A program made the translations under genes and the position numbers. Source: Cyanobacteria bacterium UBA11370 (GTDB lineage Bacteria > Cyanobacteriota > Cyanobacteriia > Cyanobacteriales > Coleofasciculaceae). From it: a stretch of DNA of 5,006 bases. The notes beneath the pieces are model-generated. The model saw only the letters and a list, made by a program, of their open reading frames with translations, had not been told where the DNA came from and did no database searches. The stretch lies in contig DNGI01000497.1 in assembly GCA_003486645.1 (NCBI GenBank), forward strand, positions 1-5,006, given 5' to 3'. Within the stretch, counting starts at the first letter, position 1; each line of letters starts with the position of its first letter. Below are positions 4,976 through 5,006 of this stretch, piece after piece.

Positions 4976-5006
4976 AACTCTCCTTCCCCCCACACCCCAC
5001 ACCCCA
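4968..5006 (+). CDS. Possible start of the next gene, cut by the window end
   Basis: An ATG at 4968 overlaps the znuA stop by 8 bases and stays open to the window end, reading MNKTLLPPTPHTP. Overlap of this kind would suit a translationally coupled znuC or znuB. However, the sequence is a C-rich repeat like that found in other spacers here, so it may equally be non-coding. Thirteen codons are too few to assign a product. Confidence 0.2.
   Translation, partial: MNKTLLPPTPHTP
4976..5006. repeat. C-rich CCCCACACC tract after znuA
   Basis: The window ends in a CCCCACA-type low-complexity tract. Similar tracts lie at about 3501-3524 and 3873-3892, the latter inside the first codons of znuA. No terminator hairpin is seen after znuA, which fits an operon continuing to the right. 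Confidence 0.45.

Overview
The window is cyanobacterial chromosome. It carries psbV, the cytochrome c550 of photosystem II that only oxygenic phototrophs have. Beside it is psbV2, a paralogue. The window also has five HIP1 octamers (GCGATCGC), a heptanucleotide tandem repeat at the left edge and several palindromic interspersed repeats. This fits a repeat-rich, possibly filamentous, cyanobacterium; I cannot name the genus. All recognisable genes are on the + strand.

Layout. Positions 1-28 are the end of a heptamer repeat. Positions 100-268 hold the decayed remains of a small protein gene. psbV (422-910) and psbV2 (1083-1577) follow, separated by 172 bases with a candidate terminator. Between psbV2 and the next gene (1578-1858) there is no gene; the stretch is almost entirely repeats: a long inverted repeat that starts at the psbV2 stop codon, a short perfect hairpin, and a GC-rich core between two 12-base direct repeats. 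A 509-residue membrane-anchored protein of unknown function follows (1859-3388). Its extracytoplasmic part consists of four copies of a 68-78 residue helical repeat that I can define precisely. The 471-base gap 3389-3859 holds the control region of the last gene: a good sigma-70 type promoter overlapped by a Zur-like operator, then a 124-bp MITE-like element inserted in the leader. znuA (3860-4975), a zinc-binding lipoprotein of an ABC importer, ends the window. A possible next gene starts at 4968, overlapping its stop.

How the genes relate. psbV and psbV2 form a cytochrome cluster for the thylakoid lumen. psbV2 has Cys where psbV has the second heme-ligating His. znuA would deliver zinc to a permease and ATPase encoded to the right, outside the window, and its promoter looks zinc-repressed. 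The 509-residue protein has no visible link to either group.

Most worth checking: the last codons of psbV look like the product of a one-base deletion that removed the usual K-I-Y ending; the MITE separates the znuA operator and promoter from the gene; and the unknown protein has a strict W-x6-W-x10-P-x8-AQ-x5-Y repeat signature. I see no phage, CRISPR, toxin or defence system here.
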